Shown in pieces: positions 1-8,400 of a stretch of 64,000 nucleotides of DNA (positions are counted from its first letter, which is position 1; each line of letters opens with the position of its first letter). This DNA comes from Candidatus Protochlamydia phocaeensis. GTDB lineage: Bacteria; Chlamydiota; Chlamydiia; Chlamydiales; Parachlamydiaceae. The notes under the pieces are model-generated. The model saw only the letters and a program-made list of their open reading frames with translations, had not been told where the DNA came from and made no database searches. Both the position numbers and the translations under genes were made by a program. The stretch is from the NCBI RefSeq assembly GCF_001545115.1, contig NZ_FCNU01000007.1, positions 1 to 64,000 of the forward strand, written 5' to 3'.

Positions 1-398
1 TTCGGCTTCCATCAAATAGCTCATCGGCTACAAAATCCATGCTCCAACACTCATTTTTGCAGCTTGCCAAGTTCGGCAATAGACGAGTCTTAAGACTGAC
101 CCTTCTTTTGGGAATCTTATTCCTCATTTTTGTATAATCTATAAACCCGCTTATGATTGATCTTCCATCCCTCTCTTTGCAATAGCGTATGAATACGCCT
201 GTAGCCATATCTCACTCGTATTGAAGCAATTTCTTTAATTTTTAGCGTCAAAACAGCCTGGTCTCGCGCAACTGATTTATAGTAAAAGGAAGACCGATGA
301 ATCTTTAAAACCTTGCAAGCCTTCCTTTCGCTTAGTTTATAGTTATAGCAAATTTGCCTGACTAAAACTCGCTGACGAGCAGGCTTTAAAGCTTTTTT
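1..398 (-). pseudogene. IS3 transposase orfB (DDE integrase part), frameshifted and cut by the window edge
   Basis: On the minus strand, reading -1 from the A6G run at 392-398 near the orfA end gives residues typical of IS3 orfB, including RQRVLVRQICYNYKLSERKA and RYGYRRIHTLL. The frame stops at about position 122; one base over, the reading continues through CWSMDFVADELFDG, which holds the first catalytic Asp of the DDE triad. A single-base indel near 120-126 therefore splits the gene. The remaining C-terminal catalytic part lies outside the window. The IS3 family normally makes the orfAB fusion by -1 frameshifting at an A-rich heptamer such as the one here. Confidence 0.7.
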
Positions 399-653
399 GA
401 AAGAACATCCTGTAAAATCTGGCGATCTAAAGTCAGATCCGCCACCAGCCTTTTCAGACGGCTGTTTTCTTCTTCAAGCTGTTTAAGCCGTCTTACTTCT
501 GATGGCATCAATCCACCAAATTTGCTTTTCCATTTATAAAATGTGGCTTCCGCTATTCCCATCTTGCGACAGATCTCAGAAACGGCTGTTCCCATTTCTG
601 CTTGTTTCAAGGCAAATGCAATTTGCTCATCTGTAAACTTACTTTTTTTTCAT
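386..653 (-). pseudogene. IS3 transposase orfA (helix-turn-helix part), frameshift in poly-A at the start
   Basis: The readable frame (from 610 to 386) contains a helix-turn-helix (ISEICRKMGIAEATFYKWK-like) followed by a leucine-zipper-like segment (LKQLEEENSRLKRLVADL), as in IS3 orfA proteins. The natural start appears to be the ATG at 651-653, giving MKKSKFTDEQIAFALKQAE, but the run after it holds eight A (643-650) where seven would keep the frame, so the reading hits TAA at once. Either this is an inactivating indel, or transcript slippage on the A8 run restores some product. It ends at 386 and overlaps orfB. Confidence 0.65.
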
Positions 654-954
654 ATCAATCTCCCATTTTAAATGTCTTTATTCATAAAATTTTTCTCATT
701 TAAAATGGTCCAGATTTTCGGGAACAGACCACAAATAGCTTAAAGATCAAAGAAATTGAGGTGCGCTCATACACAACTTTTGACAATATCTCTTTCCAGA
801 TTTGCTTTACCTGAATGCTTTCATACGCTTTTGACAAACACAAAATGCAATATTGATATGCCTTTCAATACTGAGACATTTAAAATATTTAACAATTTTC
901 TCTTTAGAGGCCACATGTCCAATTTTTGGAGCTATTTTGCATGGTTGATTAGCT
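654..954. other. Intergenic: IS end plus a duplicated downstream block
   Basis: Holds the presumed IS terminus to about 730 and then a stretch (about 797-954) that is nearly identical to 4704-4864. Both copies lie directly downstream of a lipoprotein gene. A forward ORF here is not supported by a ribosome site or family match. Confidence 0.6.
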
Positions 955-990
955 TTAGGATTCAGAGTGCTTTTGTTCTTCTTGTTTTAG
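797..990. repeat. Duplicated block, copy 1 (second copy 4704-4898)
   Basis: About 160 bp starting TTTCCAGATTTGCTTTACC and ending in the lipoprotein 3' end is almost base for base the same as at 4704-4864, continuing with fewer matches into the lipoprotein coding ends. A shorter piece (GCATGGTTGATTAGCTTTAG) recurs at 3280-3300 after lipoprotein 3. The pattern indicates duplication of a lipoprotein gene together with its downstream flank. Confidence 0.8.
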
Positions 991-1506
991 CCTTTCAAGA
1001 GCTTCTTCATACGTTTCCTTGATTTTATCTTTATAGGACAATTGCTCTGGAGTATTTGTTAAATACATAATTACTCCTTCAGATGCAGCTACCGCACCAA
1101 TATAAGGAGCAAAAATTTCCTTTCCATTAGAATCATAGTTAATAATTCCTAAACTAATATTACTTGGAGAGAAGGGATAATCTAACAGGTAGGGTCGTAA
1201 GGATTCATCCGAGTTAATATCTGTTAAAAATTCTTCTGCACATGCAACAATTAATCTTCTAGCTTCTTCTTGAGTTAAAGGCTCGCCATACCTGTGAAAA
1301 TCAAGGATCATTAATCGCAGCCCATAAACGCCTCCAGCCCCAATAGCACTTGGCGACAAGCCATATTTTTGTCCGATTCGTTTTCCTGATTTATTTATTA
1401 AGGCATAGCAAAGTTTACCTTCTTCGAACAATCCTGAATTAAAAAGAGAACAACCAAAGATTCCCCCTAATAGAAGAATGCAAGCTAACTTCATTAAGAT
1501 CTTCAT
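955..1506 (-). CDS. Lipoprotein 1 of the RHS-associated array; candidate immunity protein
   Basis: 183 aa. Residues 1-19 form a lipoprotein-type signal (MKILMK, hydrophobic core, Cys19), so the mature protein should be lipid-anchored. No database family is recognised. The N-terminal half (about residues 20-85, with the GQKYGLSP, GAGGVYGLRLMILDF and GEPLTQEEAR stretches) is nearly identical to lipoproteins 2, 3 and 5. The second half matches copy 3 best, and the C-terminus is charged and helical (ETYEEALERLKQEEQ). It is the most distal of five paralogues downstream of the RHS gene. An immunity role is inferred from that linkage, not from a recognised domain. Confidence 0.75.
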   Translation of the reverse strand: MKILMKLACILLLGGIFGCSLFNSGLFEEGKLCYALINKSGKRIGQKYGLSPSAIGAGGVYGLRLMILDFHRYGEPLTQEEARRLIVACAEEFLTDINSDESLRPYLLDYPFSPSNISLGIINYDSNGKEIFAPYIGAVAASEGVIMYLTNTPEQLSYKDKIKETYEEALERLKQEEQKHSES

Positions 1507-1558
1507 GTAATTATTTAATATTTCAGGATTTAATGAATAAAACGATGACTATTACAAG

Positions 1559-1590
1559 CATTTGAATCGACTAACCTAGCGATTCAAATG
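1559..1590. repeat. Repeated dyad, copy 1 (upstream leader of lipoprotein 1)
   Basis: Perfect 11-bp arms CATTTGAATCG (1559-1569) and CGATTCAAATG (1580-1590) with a 10-base loop, embedded in a ~85-bp leader repeated upstream of lipoproteins 1, 2 and 3. There is no T-run directly after it on the minus strand, so an operator or mRNA structure is as likely as a terminator. Confidence 0.6.
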
Positions 1591-1686
1591 AATAACTACC
1601 CTAATAAGCAAAGTATGTGATTTATTATTCTTAAAATGGGATTTTCTGGTGCCTTTCTAAAAATTTATTCCTAGCTAGATAGCTTT

Positions 1687-2241
1687 TTAATTATTTTGAT
1701 TATGCGTTTGCTCTTCTTGTTTTAGCTTTTCAAGGGCTTCTTCATAAGTTTCTTTAAATTGAGAATTTTCATTTAACTGATCAAGAATATAAGTTACATA
1801 GCGAATATTACCCCTAGATAATGATACAACTCCAATATAAGGTTCGTAAATATCTCTTCCTTTATTGTCATAACTAAAAATAGATACATCTATATTTCTC
1901 TCAGAAAAAGGGAAATCCATTAGATATGACGTTAATTTTTCATCGGAGTTAATATCTTTTAAAAACTCCTCCGCACATAATATAATCAATTTTCTGGCTT
2001 CTTTTTGAGTTAAAGGCTCGCCATACCTGTTAAAATCAAGGATCATTAATCGCAGCCCATAAACTCCTCCAGCTCCAATACCGCTTGGTGACAAGCCATA
2101 CTTTTGTCCGATTCGCTTTCCAGACTTTTTTATTAAGCCATAGCAAAGTTTACCTCCTTCCGACAATCCTGAATTAAAAAGAGAACAACCAAAGATTCCC
2201 CCTAATAGAAGAATGCAAACTAATTTCATTAAGATTTTCAT
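1687..2241 (-). CDS. Lipoprotein 2 of the RHS-associated array; candidate immunity protein
   Basis: 184 aa, with the same signal and Cys19 as its paralogues and an N-terminal half nearly identical to lipoprotein 5 (GLSEGGKLCYGLIKKSGKR). From about residue 95 on it diverges (KLTSYLMDFPFSERNIDVSI, then SRGNIRYVTYILDQLNENSQ) while keeping the DINSDE, YPFS-like and ETYEEALEKLKQEE landmarks. A conserved half plus a variable half is what is seen in immunity families whose binding face has diversified. It lies between two other array members on the same strand; its leader carries the repeated dyad at 2295-2326. Confidence 0.75.
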   Translation of the reverse strand: MKILMKLVCILLLGGIFGCSLFNSGLSEGGKLCYGLIKKSGKRIGQKYGLSPSGIGAGGVYGLRLMILDFNRYGEPLTQKEARKLIILCAEEFLKDINSDEKLTSYLMDFPFSERNIDVSIFSYDNKGRDIYEPYIGVVSLSRGNIRYVTYILDQLNENSQFKETYEEALEKLKQEEQTHNQNN

Positions 2242-2294
2242 GTGATTATCTAAATACTTCAGGATTTAATGAATAAAGCGATGACTATTACAAG

Positions 2295-2326
2295 CATTTG
2301 AATCGCTAGGATAGCCGATTCAAATG
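2295..2326. repeat. Repeated dyad, copy 2 (leader of lipoprotein 2, after the Sel1 gene)
   Basis: Arms CATTTGAATCG (2295-2305) and CGATTCAAATG (2316-2326). It lies 16 bases beyond the stop of the Sel1 gene and about 55 bases before the lipoprotein 2 start, so it could end the one transcript or regulate the other. Confidence 0.6.
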
Positions 2327-2341
2327 AATAGGCATCCTGAT

Positions 2342-3190
2342 CTATAGATCACGCATACCGTATAAAGCTTGCTGTGCATCTAGATGTCCCTGTTCAGATG
2401 CTTTTGATAACCAAAAAACTGCCTTATCGGTATTTTTTTTAACACCTATACCTGCCTTATATAGCATGCCCAAGCCAAATTGAGCCTGTGCGTTATTTTG
2501 TTCTGCTGCTTTTGTAATCCATTTGATTGCCATGTTGTAATCTTGCTTAACTCCCTCTCCTTTTAAATACATGATGCCTAATTCTAATTGAGCTAGATCT
2601 TTTCCTTGCTGAGCTGCTTTTTCAAAAAAATTGGCCGCTTCTAAGTAGTCTTGCTGAACTCCTAGTGCTAAAAAATACATGATACCTAAATGATATTGAG
2701 CACCTGCCTCATTCTGTTCAGCTGCTTTCTTGAACCAATTAAATGCTCTTTCATAGTCCTTTTCTTCTTTATAATAACTTAAACCAATCATATATTGAGC
2801 AAAAGCTTCGTTCTGTTCTGCTGCCTTGGCTAACCAGGAGCGACCTTTCTTTAAGCTTTTTCCAATCTGCTTTCCTTCTAAATAAAGCATTCCCAATAGA
2901 ATCTGAGATTTAGAATGTCCCTGTTGAGCCGACTTTTCTAAGCAGATAGCAGCTTCTTTTAATTTATTTTCTCTCCAATAAGAGACGCCCTTTAAATAGT
3001 CAATTTCGGCATTTCCTTCGTCTGTATATTGTTCCAAATTCTTAGCTGCTTCGCTAAATTTCTGTTGGCCAAGGTATGCTTTCGTCTGTTTTATAATCTC
3101 TTCTGGAGGCTTATTTTCTTCAGCATGACAAATCGAAACAAAAGAGAAAATTAGACTTAAGTACAGGCATGGTTTGTTGTGAAATAACAT
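2342..3190 (-). CDS. Secreted Sel1-like repeat protein
   Basis: 282 aa. An N-terminal signal peptide (hydrophobic LYLSLIFSFVSICHA, likely cut before EEN) precedes about six Sel1/TPR-like repeats of ~36 residues spanning roughly residues 55-280; motifs such as AAEQNEAGAQYHLGIMYFLA and QGVKQDYLEAA-like turns recur. Sel1 repeats form alpha-solenoids that bind other proteins. The start follows an AAGGAAA ribosome site. It sits inside the lipoprotein array on the same strand, so it may take part in the same toxin/immunity locus, perhaps as an accessory or immunity protein; that part is inference from position. Confidence 0.85.
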   Translation of the reverse strand: MLFHNKPCLYLSLIFSFVSICHAEENKPPEEIIKQTKAYLGQQKFSEAAKNLEQYTDEGNAEIDYLKGVSYWRENKLKEAAICLEKSAQQGHSKSQILLGMLYLEGKQIGKSLKKGRSWLAKAAEQNEAFAQYMIGLSYYKEEKDYERAFNWFKKAAEQNEAGAQYHLGIMYFLALGVQQDYLEAANFFEKAAQQGKDLAQLELGIMYLKGEGVKQDYNMAIKWITKAAEQNNAQAQFGLGMLYKAGIGVKKNTDKAVFWLSKASEQGHLDAQQALYGMRDL

Positions 3191-3295
3191 GAAATTTCCT
3201 TATTCATAAGTATTTTCAGGTAAAAAAATTCGGTATCTTTCTTTAATAGAGGCTAGATATTCAGTTTTGAAGCGGTCTTGCATGGTTGATTAGCT

Positions 3296-3847
3296 TTAGG
3301 ATTCAGAGTGCTTTTGTTCTTCTTGTTTTAGCCTTTCAAGAGCTTCTTCATACGTTTCCTTGATTTTATCTTTATAGGACAATTGCTCTGGAGTATTTAT
3401 TAAATAAGTAATTATCCCTTCGGATATCAATACAGTACCAATATAAGGAGCGAAAGTTCGCTCTCCCTTAGAATCATAATTAATAATCGCTATACTAATA
3501 TTATTTGGGGAGAATGGATAATCTAACAGATAGGGTCGTAAGGATTCATCCGAGTTAATATCTGTTAAAAACTCTTCTGCACATGCAACAATTAATCTTC
3601 TAGCTTCTTCTTGAGTTAAAGGCTCGCCATACCTGTGAAAATCAAGGATCATTAATCGCAGCCCATAAACGCCTCCAGCCCCAATAGCACTTGGCGATAA
3701 GCCATATTTTTGTCCGATTCGCTTTCCAGACTTTTTTATTAAGCCATAGCAAAGTTTACTTCCTTTCGACAATCCCGAATCAAAAAGAGAACAACCACAG
3801 ATTCCCCCTAATAGAAGAATGCAAACTAATTTCATTAAGATTTTCAT
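3296..3847 (-). CDS. Lipoprotein 3 of the RHS-associated array; candidate immunity protein
   Basis: 183 aa with lipoprotein signal and Cys19. It is nearly identical to lipoprotein 1 over residues 40-120 and at the C-terminal 30 residues, but differs at about residues 120-155 (SIAIINYDSKGERTFAPYI, LISEGIITYLINT). The downstream flank carries a short copy of the block seen after lipoproteins 1 and 5, and the upstream leader carries the third dyad copy. No enzymatic motif is visible. Function inferred as for the rest of the array. Confidence 0.75.
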   Translation of the reverse strand: MKILMKLVCILLLGGICGCSLFDSGLSKGSKLCYGLIKKSGKRIGQKYGLSPSAIGAGGVYGLRLMILDFHRYGEPLTQEEARRLIVACAEEFLTDINSDESLRPYLLDYPFSPNNISIAIINYDSKGERTFAPYIGTVLISEGIITYLINTPEQLSYKDKIKETYEEALERLKQEEQKHSES

Positions 3848-3900
3848 GTGATTATCTAAATACTTCAGGATTTAATGAATAAAGCGATGACTATTACAAG

Positions 3901-3933
3901 CATTTGAATCGCTAGGATATTCTGATTCAAATG
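3901..3933. repeat. Repeated dyad, copy 3 (leader of lipoprotein 3)
   Basis: Arms CATTTGAATC (3901-3910) and GATTCAAATG (3924-3933), in the same leader context as the copies at 1559 and 2295. Confidence 0.55.
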
Positions 3934-3961
3934 AATAACCACCCTGACCTTGACCCACTTT

Positions 3962-4065
3962 TAGGCCCATTATCACATAGGATTAGACTTGCTCTGGTCT
4001 TGGCCAAATAAATCTTGAATAGGCACATAAACCTGCTGCTTGATCTCAATGGCAACAACAGATAA
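3962..4065 (-). pseudogene. Displaced RHS fragment
   Basis: On the minus strand this stretch reads SVVAIEIKQQVYVPIQDLFG and then stops after QDQSKSNPM. The 60 or so bases from about 3995 to 4056 are almost identical to 6534-6595 inside the intact RHS gene, where the same residues precede HVACLL. It is thus a small relic of a second RHS copy, lying between lipoproteins 3 and 4. The neighbouring AGGCCCATTATCACATAGGA sequence recurs at about 4657 after lipoprotein 4's start. Confidence 0.75.
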
Positions 4066-4079
4066 TTTAAATAAAATAG

Positions 4080-4628
4080 TTATTCAATTTTACTTGCTTC
4101 ACTTCTAATTTTCTCTAGTGCCTCTCTATAATTTTCTTTCAAAACACATGTAAGAGAATATTTTTCTTCTGAATCACTCTGATAATAAATAATTTGCCCT
4201 TTATTCACTCCTGCACTGAAAAGACCTGGAGGGAATGATTGATACCCCTTTTTATCCAAAAAAATAATTGACAAATCAAGATTGTTTTCTGAAAAAGGAT
4301 AATCTCTTAAGTAAGATTGAAATTCTTCTTTGCCATTAATTTCTTTTAAAAATTCTTCAGAAAATAGGATTATCATCTTTCTAGCTTCTTCAATACTCAC
4401 AAGATCTCCTTTTCGGCTAAAGCCTGCAGTCATTAACCAACAGAGACCATTTATATCTCCTCCCCCAATAGCACCTAAATCCACTCCATACTCTTTATGC
4501 ATTCGTTCACCAAATTGTTTAATAAAGGCATAAGACATACGGCTCTTTTCAGAAAGCCCGTCATTCATAGAACAGCTAACCATAAAAAAAAGGAATGTAA
4601 TAAATAGCAAACCGCATATTTTTCTCAT
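4080..4628 (-). CDS. Lipoprotein 4 of the RHS-associated array, divergent member
   Basis: 182 aa. The signal (LLFITFLFFMVSC, Cys19) is a better lipobox than in the other copies. The body is a distant paralogue: it keeps the KQFGERMHKEYGVDLGAIGG, EARKMIILFSEEFLKEING, LRDYPFSENN and ENYREALEKIRSEA landmarks that align with GQKYGLSPSAIGAGG, EARRLIVACAEEFL, LLDYPFSPNN and ETYEEALERLK in the others. It sits next to the RHS relic, so it may be the partner of a lost RHS tip. No known family recognised. Confidence 0.75.
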   Translation of the reverse strand: MRKICGLLFITFLFFMVSCSMNDGLSEKSRMSYAFIKQFGERMHKEYGVDLGAIGGGDINGLCWLMTAGFSRKGDLVSIEEARKMIILFSEEFLKEINGKEEFQSYLRDYPFSENNLDLSIIFLDKKGYQSFPPGLFSAGVNKGQIIYYQSDSEEKYSLTCVLKENYREALEKIRSEASKIE

Positions 4629-4703
4629 AAAATTATTGCTAACCTTAACTCATTTTTAGGCCCATTATCACATAGGATTTCTTGTTAATTTGGACTTGAT
4701 CCA

Positions 4704-4898
4704 ATTTCCAGATTTGCTTTACCTGAATGCTTTCATACGCTTTTGACAAACACAAAATGCAATATTGATATGCCTTTCAATACTGAGACATTTAAAATAT
4801 TTAACAATTTTCTCTTTAGAGGCCACATGTCCAATTTTTGGAGCTATTTTGCATGATTGATTAGCTTTAGAATTCAGTGTGTTTTTGTTCTTCTTGTT
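4704..4898. repeat. Duplicated block, copy 2
   Basis: Second copy of the ~160-bp block at 797-954, again directly downstream of a lipoprotein gene (number 5) and running into its 3' coding end. The two copies differ at only a few positions, so the duplication looks recent. Confidence 0.8.
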
Positions 4899-5418
4899 TC
4901 AACTTTTCAAGGGCTTCTTCATAAGTTTCTGTAAATTCATCTTTATAAGCTAGTTGCTCAGGAATATTTGTTAAATACATAATCATTCCTCCAGATAACG
5001 CTACAGCACCAATATAAGGAGAAAAAATTTGTTTTCCATTAGAATCATAATTAATAATCGCCATACTAATATTATTTGGAGAGAAAGGATAATCTAACAG
5101 GAAAGGCCTTAAGGGTTCATCCGAGTTAATATCTGTTAAAAATTCTTCTGCGCATGCAATAATTAATCTTCTAGCTTCTTCTTGAGTTAAAGGCTCGCCA
5201 TACCTGTTAAAATCAAGGATCATTAATCGCAGCCCATAAACTCCTCCAGCTCCAATACCGCTTGGTGACAAGCCATACTTTTGTCCGATTCGCTTTCCAG
5301 ACTTTTTTATTAAGCCATAGCAAAGTTTACCTCCTTCCGACAATCCTGAATTAAAAAGAGAACAACCAAAGATTCCCCCTAATAGAAGAATGCAAGCTAA
5401 CTTCTTTAAAATTTTCAT
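4867..5418 (-). CDS. Lipoprotein 5, translationally coupled to the RHS gene; candidate cognate immunity protein
   Basis: 183 aa with the shared signal (Cys19). The ATG at 5416-5418 overlaps the RHS stop as ATGA, so the two are on one transcript and probably translated together, the usual arrangement of a toxin followed by its immunity gene. N-terminal half as in lipoprotein 2; C-terminal half a variant of lipoprotein 1 (LRPFLLDYPFSPNNISMAI, ALSGGMIMYLTNIPEQLAYK). In known type VI lipase pairs such as Tle1/Tli1 the immunity protein is an outer-membrane lipoprotein, which fits a hydrolase-like RHS tip. The pairing itself is inference. Confidence 0.8.
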   Translation of the reverse strand: MKILKKLACILLLGGIFGCSLFNSGLSEGGKLCYGLIKKSGKRIGQKYGLSPSGIGAGGVYGLRLMILDFNRYGEPLTQEEARRLIIACAEEFLTDINSDEPLRPFLLDYPFSPNNISMAIINYDSNGKQIFSPYIGAVALSGGMIMYLTNIPEQLAYKDEFTETYEEALEKLKQEEQKHTEF

Positions 5419-8400
5419 TGATATCTAACCTTTTTAAAATTAACTCTTATAGAATCTTGAAAGGTTGGACTTTGACAACCATGATCATGCCAATCTGCAT
5501 CAGAATGTGGATTTAAGTATATAATTGATTCATGGCAACGTATCATACCAATAGGATCAGCAAGAGGAACAAAATCTCTTTTACTTAATATATGGAAAAC
5601 ACTCTTGCATAATCCAGGATCAATATATCCTCCGGGCGCTAGCGCTATTACATCAATTCTTTGCCTTAAGTCCTCAGGGAACATAGCTAAACCATTTCTT
5701 GTATAACTTACACCACGACTATGAGGGATCATCGCAATTCTGTTATCTAGAGAACTCTTAAGAAAATTGTCCCACTCTTTACACATAACATCAACTGTTT
5801 CATAAGCCTTAAAACGGTAATGATTTTGAGAATAATAGTATAAATCCATCACGGGCCCGAACGAAGGCGAATAAATACCCATAACATTATAATTTAATGT
5901 TTTCGAAAGGTGAATCATATTTTCGATGCATTCTTTCTTACTCGTATTTATTCCATTTGAATAATAAACGCGAAAGTTTGGATCTTCTGGAAAATTAAAT
6001 GCTTTACCTGTTTCCGGATCGATAAAGCCATCATTTAAGTTAAACACTGTAGACTGCTTATGATAAAAAGAATCTGGAATAGGGCGAGTTTGATCCCAAT
6101 AATCTAACAATCCATCCTCTATGGGATAAACTTTATTTGATTCACATTTTGCCGACTGAATAGGAAGATTAATGGGATCTTGCATTGCATAGTTCATAAA
6201 GAAATTAATTGCAATTGGGAGCAATTCGGTAAACAGCCCAAACTGATCGTGGTAAATTAACGGGCTGTTATGCACATAGGCATATAGGTTAGGGCCGTCT
6301 TCAAAGCCGGCGGGATCCGCCGTCACCCAACGCCCTAAATCCGGATCATAGTAGCGCAGGCCAAATGCCACAAAGCCTGTCTCGCCATCCCAGCGCTTGT
6401 TGGCATAGCGCCATGGATTGCCTGTCAGGGATTCCGACAGCACTTGATCTGTAGAATCTAGAATTTGCGTTTCTCCAAAAGCTGTATAGCGATAGCGCTC
6501 AACCACTTGTCCTTGCAAATCCAGCAAGCAAGCGACATGGCCAAATAAATCTTGAATAGGCACATAAACCTGCTGCTTGATCTCAATGGCAACAGCCGGA
6601 CTGCGCTTGCCTTTGCTAAGCAGCTTCAATTCAGTGATTGCTCCATTCTCCCATGCGCCAATTTCTTCCTGGCCTTGATAGAAGAAATGCTGGTCAGGCC
6701 TGCCCTCTTGCCTTTTTGTCAGCCTGCGGTTAAAGGCATCATAGGCATAGCGAATCACCATTCCTTCTTTAGAGACTTGAACAAGCCTGTCCAAGGCATC
6801 GTAAGTATAAGAGGTGGTCTCTGTACCCGTCTTTCGTTGAATTAAATTACCGTTGGCATCATAGCTATAGTGCTCTTCTCCCCGCTGGATAAGTTGGTTG
6901 AGCGCATTCAAGACATGCACTTGGCCGTCTTTCAACCTGCGATTGGCTAAAGAGTCATTTTGATAGGTATGTTGGACATGCCCGGCTTCCGCTTTGATTT
7001 GATAGAGGTCGTCGTATTGGAAGGAGTAGTCCAGCCCTTGCGCCTGATACTGGCGAAGGTTTCCAGCTGCGTCATAGCCGCCGGCAGGAACGCTCTGCCT
7101 TAAAGCATCTGCTTGAATACCTGTGCATCGGTTCAAGGCATCATATTGATAATGGATACCGCCATTTTGCCCGACTAGTTGCGCCTCTGTGGTCAATCCG
7201 GATAGGTTATGAAAGGATTCAATGTGCGAATAGAGGCGCTTGCCTTCCTTGAGACGATGAATTTCTTTAAGGTCAAGGGCATTGTAGACATACTCGATGC
7301 CGGTCTGGTCCGGCAAAATGACAAAGCGCGCCCGCCCGGCCCGATCAAAGCAATAGGCTAGGTTAAGGCCGTTGCCCAGTTTCTCGCCGATCACTTGTCC
7401 CAGGCTATCATAAGCGCGCTCGGTTGCCGTTTGGTGAATCAAGTCCGTGACCTTTACAATCTGATTGCTTCGATTATAGTCATAGATATACCAGAGTGTG
7501 CCATCCGAGGAACGCATGCTCTTCATGCGGCCTTCGGCATCATAGTCATAAAATAGGATGGTCCCATCCGGCTTGATCTTTGCGGCTTGCTGCCCAAATT
7601 CATTATAGCTATAACGCGTGATCTTCTGCTCCGGCTGCCAGGCGGCTTCAACCAGGGCTTCAACTTGATTGTCCAGCGTATAGAAATAAATGGTCTCGAT
7701 TGCGCGCTGGAACTGTCCTTCAAGGATCACTCCATCGATCACGCGCACTTTATTGCCGCATAGGTCATAAAAGATATGCTGGTGGGCTGTCAGCACGCCA
7801 AAAGGATTGAGCCGCTTTTCGTCGACTAGGCGGTTGGCTGTATCATAGGTATGAATGATTTGATAGCCCAATGGATCGGTCGTTGTCGTTTGCAAGACAT
7901 ATTGCTGATATTCATTCAAGAAGGCTGTATTATATACAACATGCGTCATCTGCCCCAATGCATCGATGATTTTAACCGGATTGCCGTGCGCATTGTATTC
8001 AGTTAGCGTGACCTGATTGCCCGATTGCACAAGCGTTTTATTGCCGCGGCAATCATAGGCAAAGCGGTCGACATGCAAAACAGTTCCATCGGGCGCCTCA
8101 ATGCGTTCTTCCGTAATGCGATCCAATAAATCATAGGCTTTGACATAGCGACGGAAATCTTGCGGCTGATCGCCGGTCAGCTCTTTGATTTCGACCAAGC
8201 GGCCTAGCGTGTCATAAGTATGCTCTTTGCGCTGGTCTCCTTTCACGAGAACGCTTAGGCGCCCGGCGCTATCGTATTCATAGGTTGTCAGCAAGCCTTC
8301 TTCATCTATGAAAGACAGCATATGAAAGGCATTGTAATCCCATGCCCGGCATTTTAAGATTTCGCCATTAGCGGCGTATACCGTCTCGGTTAAGACGCGA

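Larger units (their letters stand above)
1..730 (-). mobile_element. IS3-family insertion sequence, right part, decayed
   Basis: Two overlapping transposase frames (orfA and orfB in the -1 frame) transcribed leftwards identify an IS3-family element. The outer end is probably near 730, where a TGGTCTGTTCCCGAAAA-type sequence lies on the minus strand, but no second inverted repeat is available because the element runs off the window. Both frames are disrupted, so this copy is probably not autonomous. Confidence 0.75.

Noticed and set aside
756-1022. 88-aa forward ORF
   Set aside because: Lies in the duplicated flank and antisense to the end of lipoprotein 1; the corresponding frame is not maintained as a gene at 4.7 kb.
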